Origin: Pseudovibrio exalbescens
Lineage (GTDB): Bacteria; Pseudomonadota; Alphaproteobacteria; Rhizobiales; Stappiaceae
Direction of reading: 5' to 3'
Assembly (NCBI RefSeq): GCF_028737195.1
Contig: NZ_JAQZAJ010000009.1
Location: 1-64,000 of the forward strand
DNA length: 64,000 nucleotides
Positions within the stretch are counted from its first letter, which is position 1, and each line of letters opens with the position of its first letter. The position numbers and the translations under genes were made by a program. The notes beneath the pieces were generated by a model. The model did no database searches, was not told the DNA's origin, and saw only the letters and a program-made list of their open reading frames with translations. Shown here piece by piece: positions 18,200 through 27,448 of this stretch.

Positions 18200-18510
18200 C
18201 CGCGCATCATGCCAAGACGCGCTTCTTTTTCAACGGACTGGCGCAGCTGAAGGTCGGAAATGGCCTTCTGCAATTCCTTGCGCTTGTCGTCATCGGTTTC
18301 AGTCGCCAGTTTCCCCTGAAGGTCCTTGATGGCCTCAGCAATGTCACCGCCCTTGGCACTGCGCATGGCGCGAACGCTCAAGGCCTCGGTGGTGGAAACA
18401 GGGCGCAAACCGTAGCGGCGGGGGATCGGTTTACCGGACCCGGCAATATCCTCCAGCTCGCCGCGAGACTTTGCCAGACTAATTTGGCGCTCAATCAGCT
18501 TGTCGAACAT
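18196..18510 (-). CDS. DUF1992 (DnaJ-homologue subfamily C-like) protein
   Basis: 104 residues, soluble and highly charged. The N-terminus FDKLIERQISLAKSRGELED followed by IAGSGKPIP is the hallmark of DUF1992, a short domain found in bacteria and fused to J-domains in eukaryotic DNAJC28. No J-domain is present here. Molecular function is not known. It is convergent with the GlxA regulator and unrelated to the nqr genes downstream. Confidence 0.88.
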   Translation of the reverse strand: MFDKLIERQISLAKSRGELEDIAGSGKPIPRRYGLRPVSTTEALSVRAMRSAKGGDIAEAIKDLQGKLATETDDDKRKELQKAISDLQLRQSVEKEARLGMMRG

Positions 18511-18654
18511 ATGCTTTCAGGTCCTCTAGACGGCGCGCGGATGCACGCTCAAAAATGCGATGCCTTAGAGATAGTCGAAAATCGTGCGATGTTTAAGGCA
18601 TAAGGACGCTATGTCGCGCTCTTACGTATGGTGATCCACACCGGGCAAAACATG

Positions 18655-18683
18655 AAAAAGCCGGCTCCCGCGGGAACCGGCTT
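18655..18683 (-). terminator. Rho-independent terminator of the nqr operon
   Basis: On the minus strand, just after nqrF, arms AAGCCGG..CCC and GGG..CCGGCTT form a GC-rich stem followed by a T run (AAAAAG on the plus strand at 18655-18660). Confidence 0.85.
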
Positions 18684-18707
18684 CATTTATCTCAATATGG
18701 CAGGCAC

Positions 18708-19928
18708 TTAGCCACCGAAGTCATCCAGCATAATGTCTTCACGTTCCACGCCCAGATCAAGCAGCATGTTGATCACGGAGGTGTTCATGATTGGGGGACC
18801 ACAGAGGTAATACTCGCAGTCTTCCGGCGCCGGGTGGTTCTTCAGGTACTGCTCGAACAGAACATTGTGAATGAACCCGGTGTAGCCGTCCCAGTCATCA
18901 TCTGGCAGCGGATCGGAAAGAGCCACGTTCCACTTGAAGTTGGGGTTTTCCGCCTGAAGCTTGTCAAAGTCCTCAACGTAGAACATTTCACGCTTGGAGC
19001 GGGCACCATACCAGAAGGTCACCTTACGGTCGGTCTTGATGCGGCCCATCTGGTCGAAGATGTGGGAGCGCATTGGGGCCATACCCGCACCACCGCCTAC
19101 GAAGATCATCTCCTTGTCGGTGTCGCGTGCGAAGAACTCGCCGAACGGACCGGAGATGGTCACCTTGTCACCTGGCTTCAGGTTGAAGATGTAGGAGGAC
19201 ATGGCGCCCGGAAGGATGCCGTTTGATCCCGGAGGCGGCGTAGCGATACGCACGTTGAGCATGATGATGCCCTTTTCCTCTGGGTAGTTCGCCATGGAAT
19301 ACGCACGGATGACCGGCACGTCGCTGCGGGCTTCGATGTCCCAAAGCTTAAACTTGTCCCAGTCTTCGCGGTACTCTTCCGCCACATCGAACTCCTTGAA
19401 GGAGTGCTTGTAGGGCGGACACTCGATCTGAATGTAGCCACCAGCGCGGAAGTTGACGTTCTCACCTGCTGGCAGTTCCAGAACGAGTTCCTTGATGAAG
19501 GTTGCAACGTTGTCGTTGGAGCGAACTGTACACTCCCACTTCTTGACGCCGAACACTTCCTCGGGAACTTCAATCTTCATGTCCTGCTTAACAGCCACCT
19601 GACAGGACAGGCGGTCGCCGCAACGCGCTTCACGCTTGGTGATGTGGCTTTCTTCTGTTGGCAGAATGGAGCCACCACCATCGGTCACACGCACACGACA
19701 CTGAGCGCAGGTGCCACCGCCACCACAGGCTGAAGACACAAAGATCTTTTCATCGGCAAGCGCACCAAGCAGCTTGCCACCCGCCGGAACGGAAATGGTC
19801 CGCTCACCGTTGATCTCGATGTTCACGTTACCAGAGGCCACCAGCTTGGAGCGCGCCACCAGAATAACCGTAACGAGAGCAAGAACGATAAGCGTAAAGA
19901 GCGAGATACCCGCTGCAAAATCTTCCAT
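18708..19928 (-). CDS. nqrF: Na+-NQR subunit F (NADH dehydrogenase, FAD/2Fe-2S)
   Basis: 406 residues. Entry point for electrons: oxidises NADH at FAD and passes electrons to a 2Fe-2S centre. An N-terminal membrane helix (about 7-27) precedes a ferredoxin domain with [15 protein letters not shown] and a later cysteine in [10 protein letters not shown] ferredoxin-reductase domain then shows [11 protein letters not shown] (flavin), [12 protein letters not shown] (NADH) and a C-terminal [10 protein letters not shown] with terminal DDFGG. Last gene of nqrABCDEF, followed by a terminator. Confidence 0.97.
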   Translation of the reverse strand: MEDFAAGISLFTLIVLALVTVILVARSKLVASGNVNIEINGERTISVPAGGKLLGALADEKIFVSSACGGGGTCAQCRVRVTDGGGSILPTEESHITKREARCGDRLSCQVAVKQDMKIEVPEEVFGVKKWECTVRSNDNVATFIKELVLELPAGENVNFRAGGYIQIECPPYKHSFKEFDVAEEYREDWDKFKLWDIEARSDVPVIRAYSMANYPEEKGIIMLNVRIATPPPGSNGILPGAMSSYIFNLKPGDKVTISGPFGEFFARDTDKEMIFVGGGAGMAPMRSHIFDQMGRIKTDRKVTFWYGARSKREMFYVEDFDKLQAENPNFKWNVALSDPLPDDDWDGYTGFIHNVLFEQYLKNHPAPEDCEYYLCGPPIMNTSVINMLLDLGVEREDIMLDDFGG

Positions 19929-19940
19929 TGATACCCCCTA

Positions 19941-20549
19941 TTACAGTTTCACGCCGGAGAACGCCATGAAGCCCATGGCCATCAGACCTACAGAGATAAA
20001 GGTGATACCCAATCCCTGCAGACCGTCCGGAACGTCTGAGTACTTGAGCTTTTCACGCACACCGGCAAGCGCGGTGATGGCAAGTGCCCAACCGATACCG
20101 GAGGCAATGCCGTAGACACCAGCTTCCGGGAAGGAGTAGTCGCGCTCCACCATGAACAAGGAACCACCGAGGATCGCGCAGTTCACGGTAATGAGCGGCA
20201 GGAAGATACCCAGCGCGTTGTAGAGCGCAGGGAAGAAGCGATCGAGCACCATTTCCAGGATCTGAACCATCGCCGCGATCACGCCAATGTAACAGATGAG
20301 GCCGAGAAAACGCAGATCAACGTTGTTCAGACCGGCCCAGGAAAGCGCCCCTTCGTTGAGCAGGTAGTTGAAGAGCAGGTTGTTCACCGGAACGGTGATG
20401 CCCTGCACTACAACAACAGAAATACCAAGACCAACGGCTGTTTCCACCTTCTTGGACACCGCCAGGAAGGTACACATGCCAAGGAAGAAGGAGAGCGCAA
20501 GGTTCTCAACAAAGATGGCCTTAACGGCAAGAGACAGAAGACCTTCCAT
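19941..20549 (-). CDS. nqrE: Na+-NQR subunit E
   Basis: 202 residues from [10 protein letters not shown], the family's usual N-terminus; an in-frame start 16 codons upstream would extend into nqrD and is rejected. Six-helix membrane subunit that, with NqrD, holds the intramembrane iron centre: Cys26 (FFLGMCTF) and Cys124 (TVNCAILGG) are at the expected places. The start lies 1 bp past the nqrD stop. Confidence 0.97.
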   Translation of the reverse strand: MEGLLSLAVKAIFVENLALSFFLGMCTFLAVSKKVETAVGLGISVVVVQGITVPVNNLLFNYLLNEGALSWAGLNNVDLRFLGLICYIGVIAAMVQILEMVLDRFFPALYNALGIFLPLITVNCAILGGSLFMVERDYSFPEAGVYGIASGIGWALAITALAGVREKLKYSDVPDGLQGLGITFISVGLMAMGFMAFSGVKL

Positions 20550-20550
20550 G

Positions 20551-21206
<656 letters not shown>

Positions 21207-21207
<1 letters not shown>

Positions 21208-22037
21208 TAGGCATCTCCGTTCTTCAGGTTATCTAGGAATGGCTTGAAGCCCTGATCGCCCATCCAGAACTTGACCAGATTGTCCACGCCGCGTGCGGTA
21301 AGGGTCGCACCGGAAAGAGTGTCAATGTGGTAGTCCATGGCGTCAGGAGCAGAGGGGGCAGACTTGGCAACGCTCAGGCGCACTTCGCCGTCATCGCCAT
21401 AGATCTTCTTGCCCGGCCACTGGGCCAGCCAGCGTGGATTGTCGACCTCTGCACCAAGCCCCGGCGTTTCCGCATGCTCATAAAAGCGCATGCCGTAGAC
21501 TTCATTGCCGTCTGCCTTGAGCGCCACGAAACCGTACATGGTGGACCACAGACCATAACCGTGAACCGGCAGGATGATGCGGTCGATTTCACCGGCATCG
21601 TCGCGGATCAGGTAAACAGCTGCCACCTTCGCCTGACGGCCGATGGACGCCAGATCGTTCTCTAGAGCGATGCTCTGAGCCGGATCTTGCGCCGCCGCAC
21701 GCTGGTTGTACGTGAGCGGGTCGGCAATGTCCGTGAAGGTTCCGGTTTCCATGTCCACGAGGCGTGGTTCAATGGTCTTGAAGGTTTCAGCCACATCGAT
21801 GCCCGGCTCATAAAGACCGGCCACCATCAAGATGTTGACCTTCTTGTCGAGCGCGCGGTTCAGCTCCTGCTGAGGACGCAGCATCACGGCAGCGGCGGAA
21901 ACGATCATGGAACAGACCAGACACAGCACCACAGCCACGGTGATCGTGCGCGGAGCCGAATCCAGAGGGAGCGCCTTGAAGCGCGCCAGAAGACCCATCT
22001 TCTGTGCTCCTTCAGCTTCAGGATTTTGTTTAAGCAT
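21207..22037 (-). CDS. nqrC: Na+-NQR subunit C (covalent FMN carrier)
   Basis: 276 residues as drawn, overlapping nqrB by 8 bp. One N-terminal membrane helix (about 31-52), then a periplasmic FMN-binding domain with DTLSGATLT; Thr245 of the SGAT motif is the predicted attachment site for FMN, added by ApbE. Two starts each have a good ribosome site: 22037 (GGAGG upstream) and 21998 (AAGGAG upstream, 263 residues). The shorter one is equally plausible. Confidence 0.95.
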
Positions 22038-23238
22038 GGCGTTTGATCCTCCGCGTGATGTTGGCCTTCACGACGTAGTAGTCGATCAGCGGCGCGAAGA
22101 TGTTGCCGAACAGAATGGCGAGCATCATGCCCTCTGGGAACGCCGGGTTGACGACGCGGATGAGGATACACATTGCACCGATCAACGCGCCGTAGACATA
22201 GCGGCCCGGATTGGTCATCGCCGCCGTCACAGGCTCGGTCACCATGAACACCAGACCGAACATGAAGCCGCCGGTCACAAGGTGCCAGTACCAAGGCATG
22301 GCGAACATCGGGTTGGTGTCAGAGCCAACTGCGTTCAGAAGCAACGTGAAACTGATCATGCCCGCCAGACAGCCCACGATCAGGCGGTAATTGGCAATAC
22401 CCGTGTAAACCAGGAAGACCATGCCGATGGCAGCAGCCAGAACAGAGGTTTCACCGAACGACCCCTGAATGGTGCCGAGGAAGGAGCTCATCCAGGTAAT
22501 GCCGTGGTCCGCAAGACCTGCAACGCCTTCTGCAGCGGAAATGCCAAGGGCAGTCGCGCCAGAAAAGCCGTCAACCGGGGTCCAGACCGTGTCACCTGAC
22601 ATGGAGGCCGGATAGGCGAAGTAAAGGAACGCACGACCCGTCAGCGCCGGGTTGAGGAAGTTTTTACCGGTGCCGCCGAACACTTCCTTACCAATGACCA
22701 CACCAAAGGCGATACCGACACCCACCTGCCACAGCGGCGTGGAAGCGGGAAGGATCAAGGTGTAGAGCATGGAAGAAACAAGGAAACCCTCGTTCACTTC
22801 GTGACCGCGAATGGTCGCGAACAGCACTTCAAAGAAGCCGCCCACGGCAAGCGTGACGACGTAGATCGGCAGGAAGTACAGCAATCCATGCATGACGTTT
22901 GCAAAGATGCTGTCTGGATTGAAGCCGATACCCAGACCAGCAAGGATCGCAGCGCGCCAGCCCGGCACATCGGAAATGCCCATGGCCGCCAGCGCGGTGT
23001 TGGCCTGGTAGCCGGTGTTGTACATGCCCATGAGGATACATGGCACAGTTGCCAGCACCACGTAGGTCATGACACGCTTCAGATCCAGATGGTCACGGGC
23101 GTGCGGAGCAGCCTTGGTGACGGTCTTCGGCGTGTAGAGGAACGTGTCCACCATCTCGTAGATGGCATAGAACTTCTCGTATTTGCCGCCCTTTTCAAAG
23201 TGCGGCGCAAGCTTATCTAGTCCACTGCGCAAGCCCAC
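22030..23238 (-). CDS. nqrB: Na+-NQR subunit B (riboflavin and covalent FMN subunit)
   Basis: 402 residues, about ten membrane helices. Carries a covalently bound FMN: the motif VDGFSGATALG gives Thr229 as acceptor. NEGFLVSSMLY near 149-159 and GKEVFGGTGKNFLNPAL near 183-199 are conserved NqrB/RnfD segments. It forms the Na+ channel core and the ubiquinone-facing part of the complex. Starts 3 bp after nqrA. Confidence 0.97.
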   Translation of the reverse strand: MGLRSGLDKLAPHFEKGGKYEKFYAIYEMVDTFLYTPKTVTKAAPHARDHLDLKRVMTYVVLATVPCILMGMYNTGYQANTALAAMGISDVPGWRAAILAGLGIGFNPDSIFANVMHGLLYFLPIYVVTLAVGGFFEVLFATIRGHEVNEGFLVSSMLYTLILPASTPLWQVGVGIAFGVVIGKEVFGGTGKNFLNPALTGRAFLYFAYPASMSGDTVWTPVDGFSGATALGISAAEGVAGLADHGITWMSSFLGTIQGSFGETSVLAAAIGMVFLVYTGIANYRLIVGCLAGMISFTLLLNAVGSDTNPMFAMPWYWHLVTGGFMFGLVFMVTEPVTAAMTNPGRYVYGALIGAMCILIRVVNPAFPEGMMLAILFGNIFAPLIDYYVVKANITRRIKRHA

Positions 23239-23241
23239 GGG

Positions 23242-24591
23242 TCAGCCCTCTTTCTCGATTTTTTCAAGGTTTGCGCGGAGCGCCGCACCATACTCGTTCT
23301 TGGAGTGGCAAATGAACGTCAGCAGCGCGAGGTCTTCCTCGTCCAGTTCAAGCGCACCCAGTTTCTGAGCAAGGTCGGTGTCCAGCGTTACCAAGGCACG
23401 CAGCAACTGCGTTGGCAGAATGTCCAGCGGCATCACACGCTCATAAGATCCGATTGGAACGAGCGCGCGGACCGAACCGTTACGGTTGGTGCCGAATGGA
23501 AACTTGAGCTTGCCACGGAACAAACCGGAAGGGTGGACGTTCTGGTTGGAGAACTTGGACATGAACGGGCGAACCCAGCCAAGCACGTCTTGCTTGGTGT
23601 CCTCTTCCATCAAGGTTACCTGCGTGTGGTAACGACCGAGGAAAGCGAACTGCTCCTCCGCCTTGGTGCCGCTCAGAACTGAACCGGAAACAACACGAAC
23701 AGGCACGTCCTGCTTGATCTCGCCCTCAAGAACCGCGGTCAGGTCTGCACCAATACGCGTGGTTACCAGACGCGGGTTGACCGCCTGCGGACCCCCGATC
23801 GCAATCACGCGCTCATTGTCCAGCTCGCCGGTCTTGAACAGAGACCCGATGGCAATCACATCCTGATAGCCAATGCTCCACACCGTCTTGGCTTCATTGA
23901 CCGGGTCAAGGAAGTGAATGTGGGTGCCTGCATTGCCCGCCGGATGCACGCCCTCAAAAGTCTCATGCTGCACTTTGGCAAGGCCCTTGCCTGGCAGATT
24001 GTCCTTCGGGTAGTGGCACACGAAGACGCTGCTTTCAGAGAGCTTTGCCAAGATCTTCAATCCGGTTTCAAAGTCTTCTGCGCGGCGGTTGATAATCAAA
24101 CCAGCGTCTGCAGCACACGGGTTGGAATCCATCGCGGTAACGAAGATTGAACGCGGTGTGCTGGAGTAAACCGGGACCTTTGAGTAAGGACGCGTGCGGA
24201 ATGACGTCCACAGGCCAGACTTGGCCAGCTGTTCCTTGACGGCATCACTTGTGAGCGCGTCAAGCGCATCATCATCGTGAGCGGCAAAGGTTTCCGATTG
24301 CTCCTCGGCATCCAGCCGGATCACAATGGTTTGCAGCACGCGGCGCTCACCACGATTGATTGCCTCAATCGTGCCTGCACCCGGAGCAACGTAGTTGATC
24401 TCCGGTGACTGCTTGTCAATAAACAGGGGCTGTCCCTTTTTCACGTGGTCGCCTTCTGCAACCAGCATGCGGGGCTTCAACCCAACAAAGTCGCCGCCAT
24501 TCAAGGCAACACGCAGAACAGGAGCTCCGTCATGGATTTCCTGTCGTGGTGCGCCTGTGATAGGCAGATCCAATCCTCTTGTTATCTTCAT
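23242..24591 (-). CDS. nqrA: Na+-NQR subunit A
   Basis: 449 residues, normal for NqrA. The soluble cytoplasmic subunit lacks redox cofactors and contributes to quinone binding. N-terminus MKITRGLDLPITGAPRQEI and HVKKGQPLFIDKQSPEINYV are typical, as is a barrel-sandwich region with APGAGTIEAINRGERRVLQT. First gene of the operon; its promoter lies in the 525 bp region shared with apbE. Confidence 0.97.
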   Translation of the reverse strand: MKITRGLDLPITGAPRQEIHDGAPVLRVALNGGDFVGLKPRMLVAEGDHVKKGQPLFIDKQSPEINYVAPGAGTIEAINRGERRVLQTIVIRLDAEEQSETFAAHDDDALDALTSDAVKEQLAKSGLWTSFRTRPYSKVPVYSSTPRSIFVTAMDSNPCAADAGLIINRRAEDFETGLKILAKLSESSVFVCHYPKDNLPGKGLAKVQHETFEGVHPAGNAGTHIHFLDPVNEAKTVWSIGYQDVIAIGSLFKTGELDNERVIAIGGPQAVNPRLVTTRIGADLTAVLEGEIKQDVPVRVVSGSVLSGTKAEEQFAFLGRYHTQVTLMEEDTKQDVLGWVRPFMSKFSNQNVHPSGLFRGKLKFPFGTNRNGSVRALVPIGSYERVMPLDILPTQLLRALVTLDTDLAQKLGALELDEEDLALLTFICHSKNEYGAALRANLEKIEKEG

Positions 24592-25024
24592 CCCTTACCC
24601 TTGTAGGCTCCGATAGGACGTCTTTATGAGAGGTTTCAGGGCAAGAAGGTTCGAAAATCAGGCTATCCACCCGCGCAAGATTTTTGCCCGCGTAGTCAAG
24701 GTCCCGAAAATTCGAGCATCGCCTTGGGATCGATGCGCCCGGCCCGGTGGTACAGTCGCAGATCAGACCCCCTGATCTGGCAGTTATTCACCACACACCC
24801 CACCACGGGTCTGCCTTGCCGCGCGTCACAAACCCATTAGCGACAAATAGACTTACGTGGATTCCAGAACTAAGTATTCTCACGCCCCTGATATTTCAAG
24901 AGAGATTCTAAGGTCTGCCGCCGCGTTACGGTCTCTTTTGCGCAGAAATACCAAGAACGGTGGATTCTCACTGCAAAAACCCTCCAGCACCCTAGCTCAT
25001 TCCTCCAAAGCGGGTGACTTGGGC

Positions 25025-25053
25025 CAAATGCAATCGTTTTCCTATTGCATTTG
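25025..25053. promoter_or_regulatory. Perfect 10+10 bp inverted repeat upstream of apbE
   Basis: Arms CAAATGCAAT (25025-25034) and ATTGCATTTG (25044-25053) are exact inverted repeats around a 9 bp spacer. The repeat ends 2 bp before the TTGACA -35 candidate of apbE. That placement and a ~19-20 bp centre-to-centre spacing suit a dimeric regulator. The regulator is not known. Confidence 0.6.
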
Positions 25054-25055
25054 AC

Positions 25056-25084
25056 TTGACAGCATACGCAATAAAGCGGATTAG
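25056..25084 (+). promoter_or_regulatory. Candidate sigma-70 promoter of apbE-nqrM
   Basis: TTGACA at 25056-25061, a 17 bp spacer and GATTAG at 25079-25084, 32 bp before the apbE start. The -35 box is consensus and the -10 box is poor, as expected of a promoter needing an activator. Confidence 0.45.
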
Positions 25085-25116
25085 GCCTCAAAACACTGTG
25101 TCAACTAGAGGCTCCA

Positions 25117-26154
25117 ATGCTCCGTTTCGCTCTCGTCCCTCTGGTCTTGCTGCTCGCCGCATGCAGTCCGGATGAGGACACCCGTGATGAAATCAAGTTC
25201 TCAGGCAACACCATGGGAACGACCTATCACGTGCGAGTGATCAAAGGCGACAACCCGATGGTTGGCACAAAGCTGCAGCAGGCCATCAACAACAGCTTGC
25301 GTGCAACCAACCAAAGCCTGTCCAACTGGATTCCGACCTCAGAGGTGGAAGAGTTCAACAAATCCACCAGCACCGAGTGGACCCCGGTTTCCGCCGACTT
25401 CAGCGACATCATGCAATCGTCCCTGCGCTTGCACGAAATGAGCGGCGGTCGGTTTGACGTGACGCTGGCCCCGCTCATTGACCTTTGGGGCTTTGGCCCG
25501 TCAGAGGACGTGCCGGACGAACCGAGCCTTGAAGCGATCAACGAAGCCTTGAACGCAGTCGGCATGACGACCATGTTGGAGTTCGAAACGAACCCACCGG
25601 CGCTGCGCAAGGTGAATCCGGACACAACGGTCAACCTGTCGGCTATTGCCAAAGGCTTTGGCGTCGACAAGATTGCGCAGACACTGGAGGCCAACGGCTT
25701 CAACGAGTATCTCGTTGAGATTGGCGGCGACTTGTTCGCCAGGGGTATGAATTCAAAAGGAACACCTTGGGTGGTTGGCATCGAAAAGCCGGATCCGACG
25801 CAACGTGTTCTGCAACGTGTAATCCGGGTCGAGAATCTGGGAATGGCGACCTCCGGCGACTACCGCAACTACAAGGAAGTCAACGGCCAACGCTTTTCTC
25901 ATATCATCGACCCCGTTACAGGACGGCCCATCAACCACACGCTTGCCTCGGTGACCGTGCTGGCTGAAAGCGCTGCTTTGGCAGATGGCCTTGCCACTGC
26001 CATTTACGCCATGGGCCCGGAGAAAGGAATGGAGTTGGCTGAACGTGAGAACCTGCCGGTTTACATGATCGTCCGCTCTGGAGATGGATTTATCGAGAAA
26101 GCGTCAAACGCTTTCCAGAAGCTCGAAGCTCGACAAGACCAACCACAAGGATAA
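25117..26154 (+). CDS. apbE: FAD:protein FMN transferase ApbE (lipoprotein)
   Basis: 345 residues. Attaches FMN from FAD to threonines in NqrB and NqrC. The N-terminus MLRFALVPLVLLLAAC is a lipoprotein signal with cleavage before Cys16. The catalytic domain shows GNTMGTTYHV near 31-40, NLSAIAKGFGVDKIA near 179-193, EIGGDLFARG near 203-212 and HIIDPVTGRP near 261-270 with the usual metal-site aspartates. Its position next to nqr and before nqrM ties it to Na+-NQR flavinylation in the periplasm. Confidence 0.95.
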   Translation: MLRFALVPLVLLLAACSPDEDTRDEIKFSGNTMGTTYHVRVIKGDNPMVGTKLQQAINNSLRATNQSLSNWIPTSEVEEFNKSTSTEWTPVSADFSDIMQSSLRLHEMSGGRFDVTLAPLIDLWGFGPSEDVPDEPSLEAINEALNAVGMTTMLEFETNPPALRKVNPDTTVNLSAIAKGFGVDKIAQTLEANGFNEYLVEIGGDLFARGMNSKGTPWVVGIEKPDPTQRVLQRVIRVENLGMATSGDYRNYKEVNGQRFSHIIDPVTGRPINHTLASVTVLAESAALADGLATAIYAMGPEKGMELAERENLPVYMIVRSGDGFIEKASNAFQKLEARQDQPQG

Positions 26155-26161
26155 CGCAGAA

Positions 26162-26386
26162 ATGACCACGTTCCTCGCTTTGTTCGGAGTAGTCTTTGGC
26201 GCCCTGCTCATCATCATGGCAGGCATGGCAATTGGCGCCGTGTTCCGCAACAAGCCAATTCAGGGCAGCTGTGGCGGCCTTAACGCCATTGAAGGTGCCG
26301 ACCACTGTGTGATCTGCAACCGCAAGGTCGACCCCAACAGCCCATTGCGTGAGAAATTGCAGCCATGCAAATCAAAGGCAGCTTGA
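26162..26386 (+). CDS. nqrM: Na+-NQR maturation protein NqrM
   Basis: 74 residues from the ATG at 26162, 7 bp after apbE; a longer frame from 26084 lies inside apbE and is rejected. One N-terminal membrane helix (about 3-25) is followed by GSCGGLN, then DHCVICNRK and a last cysteine near the end. Four cysteines (CGG, CxxC and C-terminal) match NqrM (DUF539), thought to deliver iron to the NqrD/NqrE centre. With apbE this makes a complete assembly kit for the complex. Confidence 0.94.
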   Translation: MTTFLALFGVVFGALLIIMAGMAIGAVFRNKPIQGSCGGLNAIEGADHCVICNRKVDPNSPLREKLQPCKSKAA

Positions 26387-26434
26387 GGCGCAATCACGCC
26401 TAGTAACGCCGATAAAAAGCAGCTATAGAGAAGC

Positions 26435-26462
26435 AAGCGACGGACACCGTCGCTTTTTCTTT
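26435..26462 (+). terminator. Terminator after nqrM
   Basis: Perfect 9 bp stem AAGCGACGG / CCGTCGCTT with loop ACA, followed by TTTTCTTT. It sits between the convergent nqrM and a small membrane protein gene. Confidence 0.9.
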
Positions 26463-26667
26463 AGCTCGAGAAATCGAAGCTTCCGAACACCATGAGGCAA
26501 AACATTGCCACTGCGATGGTGCCGTAGATACCGCATTTTACCGGCCAGCCTTCTTTCTGAGCGCGCCAGGTGTTGCGAAACATGCGGCCTGAGACCAGAA
26601 AGACAACAAGAAATACAACACCCCACCAACGGTTCATGTTGGTGAACAGGCCGAGAAGCTCTTCCAT
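26461..26667 (-). CDS. Small two-helix membrane protein of unknown function
   Basis: 68 residues from the ATG at 26667 (MEELLGLFTNMNRWW); a GTG start at 26706 would give 81. Hydrophobic stretches at about 15-28 and 47-63 flank a basic middle (RMFRNTWRAQKEGWPVK), suggesting a hairpin in the membrane. I do not recognise the family. Convergent with nqrM and sharing its terminator region; no functional link can be drawn. Confidence 0.5.
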   Translation of the reverse strand: MEELLGLFTNMNRWWGVVFLVVFLVSGRMFRNTWRAQKEGWPVKCGIYGTIAVAMFCLMVFGSFDFSS

Positions 26668-26743
26668 TAACGCGCTATCCAATCGATCGGTTACTCTGCC
26701 AAGCACTTAAGTAAGCACGACGCCCGTTGCAACCGAATTCAGC

Positions 26744-27193
26744 TCAAGAACGTTCCAAACGAACCGTTCTCGAGCCTACACCGCCTGCAAGCTTGGCGGC
26801 GAAACCGGCCAACAGCCCGAACAGAGCGCCCTCCGGAACAAACCAGTACGGAGAGGCATAGATGCCCACATCACCGAAGTTGGCGATGGTCAACTCCTTG
26901 AAACGATCATAAGTGAACAGAACGATTACGAAATTCATCCAGGCACCCAATCCCGGCGCCATCAACCACCATGGCAGCGGCATGCCAGTGATCGGATGCC
27001 GATCAAAAACGCCGATCAGCCCAACAAACGCCCCAAGTGATACGTACCAAAGCAACATGCCAATGCGTAACTTGAGATCGGCGTCGGGCCAAACCATCGG
27101 TGTCACAAAAAAGATGACAAGTCCGACGATGAGCCCAACCACCTTGCCTGCGAAAATCCGAGCAGCGAGTGAAGGTTTACTCATAGTTTCCAT
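26744..27193 (-). CDS. Membrane protein of unknown function, about four helices
   Basis: 149 residues from METMSKPSLA; AAGGGAG lies 8 bp upstream of this ATG, so I prefer it to the in-frame codon at 27250. Four hydrophobic segments: GKVVGLIVGLVIFFVTP, a GMLLWYVSLGAFVGLIGVF stretch, GAWMNFVIVLF, and a C-terminal GALFGLLAGFAAKLAGG. I do not recognise the family. It is divergent from the RNA helicase gene. Confidence 0.6.
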   Translation of the reverse strand: METMSKPSLAARIFAGKVVGLIVGLVIFFVTPMVWPDADLKLRIGMLLWYVSLGAFVGLIGVFDRHPITGMPLPWWLMAPGLGAWMNFVIVLFTYDRFKELTIANFGDVGIYASPYWFVPEGALFGLLAGFAAKLAGGVGSRTVRLERS

Positions 27194-27448
27194 AAAGGCT
27201 CCCTTGGAGTTTACTAGCAACCACACCCCGACCATGGCCGGGTAAATCAACTGGATATACGGTGTTACCCTATGACATGGATGTCCTTCTTGAGCCGCCT
27301 GTTACACAACATCGCTGTAATACTTCAGGCCTCTTGCGTTGACCTCGCCCTCTTATTTGAGTACAAGACCCTCCGGGTATGGACAGATAGCTCCATAAGA
27401 TACTCGTCTGGCGAGGCGGGTTGCACTCTTTCCTCGAAAGAACTTTAA

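Larger units (their letters stand above)
24592..25116. other. Divergent nqrA/apbE intergenic region
   Basis: 525 bp with no convincing gene; a 65-codon frame at 24857-25054 starts at GTG and has no support. It must contain the nqr promoter (minus) and the apbE-nqrM promoter (plus). The part nearest apbE is AT-rich and has the inverted repeat at 25025-25053 and a TTGACA box. No promoter for nqr could be fixed by eye. Confidence 0.6.

Noticed and set aside
24857-25054. 65-codon frame in the nqrA/apbE intergenic region
   Set aside because: GTG start without ribosome site, no recognisable features, overlaps the regulatory inverted repeat.
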